A stretch of DNA of 60,000 nucleotides. Origin: Antedon mediterranea (Eukaryota; Echinodermata; Crinoidea; Comatulida; Antedonidae). Under the pieces are notes generated by a model. It was given only the letters and a program-made list of their open reading frames with translations. It had not been told where the DNA came from and ran no database searches. The translations under genes were made by a program, and so were the position numbers. Below, piece after piece: positions 58,240 through 60,000 of the stretch. The stretch spans positions 7,318,001 to 7,378,000 of the forward strand of contig NC_092679.1 of NCBI RefSeq assembly GCF_964355755.1. Reading direction: 5' to 3'. The stretch's first letter is position 1; each line of letters starts with the position of its first letter.

Positions 58240-60000
58240 GCCAACTGAATGTTGGAGTCGTTTCCAGAGTTGCTGAAGAATAGAACTTAGAAGCCATAAC
58301 CAACAACCATCTTAAAGGACATGGCTCATGATGAAGAAGAAAAAGAAGACGTAATTAATAGATATTTTTCTACTACCCAATTTCTTTTGTAGGATATTAT
58401 AATATTTATCGCCTTAAAGTAATGACATGATAAAATTAAGATCTTCTAGAAAATATGTGACAAACCCACTTCCTTGGATGCATACTGAGAAAGCAATATA
58501 CAGTAGCACATGACAGGATATTTAAATAAAAGTTAATGACGGAACGTACAAAGAAGACATGAACAAGATTAATAGATCATTATCACTACAAAACAATTTA
58601 TGAAAAAAAAAATCCTTGAGACATTATTAATAGTTGAAACCAAGTATGAAAAAAACCCCTTTGAGACAGAATTATTTATGGGTGCGAGGCCGAGTCGGCA
58701 GGATTCTGACAGAGTTGATGTGATTCTGAGAAGCTTCTGTTTAAATTGCTTAACAACGGAAGAATAAATGCTGCTACCGACTTCTCATACCATCAACCCG
58801 TCTATCAAATAATTACAAATGCTGCTTAGCTTGGCTTAATAATTGATATGTATAGGCTTATGTTGATGTTATCAAAATAGCCTGTCCATCATATCAGTTG
58901 AAATGCTGTTTAAATCAGTAGATTAGTTATATTTAAGTTCTGGTTTTTGTCATTTTAAGACAAGTTTTTTATTATTTGTTAATGGATACTTAAATGGATC
59001 TGAGAAAGAGTTAAATGCTTGGAAATTAGATTAGAAATTGACAAATCAATTGTAATTGATTTTATCTAGAAAATCTTATGATCATCATAAGAGTAATGGT
59101 CATCACCAAACAAGTACCAATTTTAAGGACAAAAAATAATCATATACTGTATTTTAGCTTGTTATAAGAAAAGAAATCGCTTTTTTGTTTAGATTTGTTC
59201 ATTCAATAAATTCTCAACACATATAAAAAAACATATAATAATAATAGTTCGATAGTAATTAAAAAACATAGTATGTGAGGAAGGAAGCCTGAAGAAGTTT
59301 AACTTTACACTTAGGTTCCCAGAATTAAGGGAAGTAGAGTGACAAAAAGTTGCTATTAATATTATATGCTAACCAAGTTGTATTAGAAATCACTATTTTG
59401 TGTATTTAGTTGGAAGTTAGCAATAGATATTTAAACCCTATATTTTAAGGGATTTGAAGAGTCAGAATACCAATAAAAATCACAAACCCCTAACCCTATA
59501 AAAAAATGTCCATTTGATAGTAAAAGGTTTTTATTACAAAACTATGTTTTTAGCAGTCTATCCTTATGTTTAGCAATGAATGCATTGTGTCGTTTAACAA
59601 AACTGTGATTGACATTTTCTTTAAATATTTTTTCATTTATGTTTCTTAAACCTTGAAAATATAAATATTTTAATTTTATTAAATTAAAAATAGATCAAGG
59701 CTATCATTGACATCAAATTAAATTAATGATATTTGTTCATTTATTTAATACTGTGTAATGTACGTTCTTCTAAATATAGTTGTTGTCCTCATTCAATAAC
59801 AGTTGGTACATTACTATTTTATTAATTGAAAATGATGGTTTAAATATGTTTTCTTCTTTTTAGATGTCATCATTTATTATACAACATCAAAATCAATTAC
59901 ATTTCAACATTAACAAGTTAACAAACAATTACATATTTGAACTTATCATGTTACCCTTTAACTTTTTATGTGTAACATGATAAATAAATGATTTTCTTAA
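58240..60000. other. no gene seen
   Basis: AT-rich. A somewhat richer patch at about 58685-58760 could be part of an upstream exon or UTR, but no frame or splice pair supports it. The WD40 gene is expected to continue past the window end. Confidence 0.35.

Noticed and set aside
1-60000. CRISPR array, prophage, operon or bacterial defence system
   Set aside because: The tandem arrays have no spacer/repeat alternation, no cas-like genes exist, and the spliced gene and retroelements show this is animal nuclear DNA.

Overview
This is a stretch of AT-rich animal nuclear DNA. It has no bacterial gene layout: coding sequence is sparse, split into short exons with canonical GT/AG borders, and set among microsatellites, minisatellites, SINEs, a LINE and small inverted-repeat DNA transposons. 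Several repeat signatures (a core reading 'accaggtacccatttgtaca', a core reading 'cctctattaaggggacacc', tRNA-headed SINEs, very frequent TAGGCCTA) remind me of marine invertebrate deuterostome genomes such as echinoderms. That placement is an impression, not a demonstration.

The only host gene I can defend is on the minus strand, from about 55.0 kb down to 20.4 kb. Five phase-compatible exons (54838-54978, 44353-44434, 31920-32086, 24913-25000, 20403-20558) encode the last 210 residues of a WD40 beta-propeller protein: one partial and four complete blades, a short polar tail and a stop codon. The four introns are about 4.4 to 12.3 kb. The 5' part of the gene was not found and probably lies beyond position 60000.

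Region by region: 1-20 kb is intergenic or unrecognised. It holds a small TIR element, a palindrome, short tandem arrays, a 60-bp minisatellite and three weak plus-strand exon candidates. 20-25 kb holds the 3' end of the WD40 gene and, within intron 4, a 68-bp repeat with alternating subtypes. 25-31.9 kb (intron 3) holds a PIF/Harbinger-type MITE, a 51-bp array, a 16-bp array and old repeat fragments. 32-44 kb (intron 2) holds TTAA-flanked inverted-repeat elements and a 5'-truncated L1-like LINE that has jumped into one of them and itself contains a tRNA-headed SINE. 44.4-54.8 kb (intron 1) holds a 1.7-kb 51-bp minisatellite, a second copy of the TTAA element, a cluster of TAACCGGTTA palindromes and a TIR element between 36-bp direct repeats. 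55-60 kb holds an inverted pair of SINE-like repeats.

I see no operon, CRISPR array, defence island or other multi-gene system. The most notable signals are the dissectable nested transposon, the strong excess of the palindrome TAGGCCTA, the TAACCGGTTA cluster and the TIR element with unusually long flanking repeats. Most open reading frames in the window are chance or repeat-driven.
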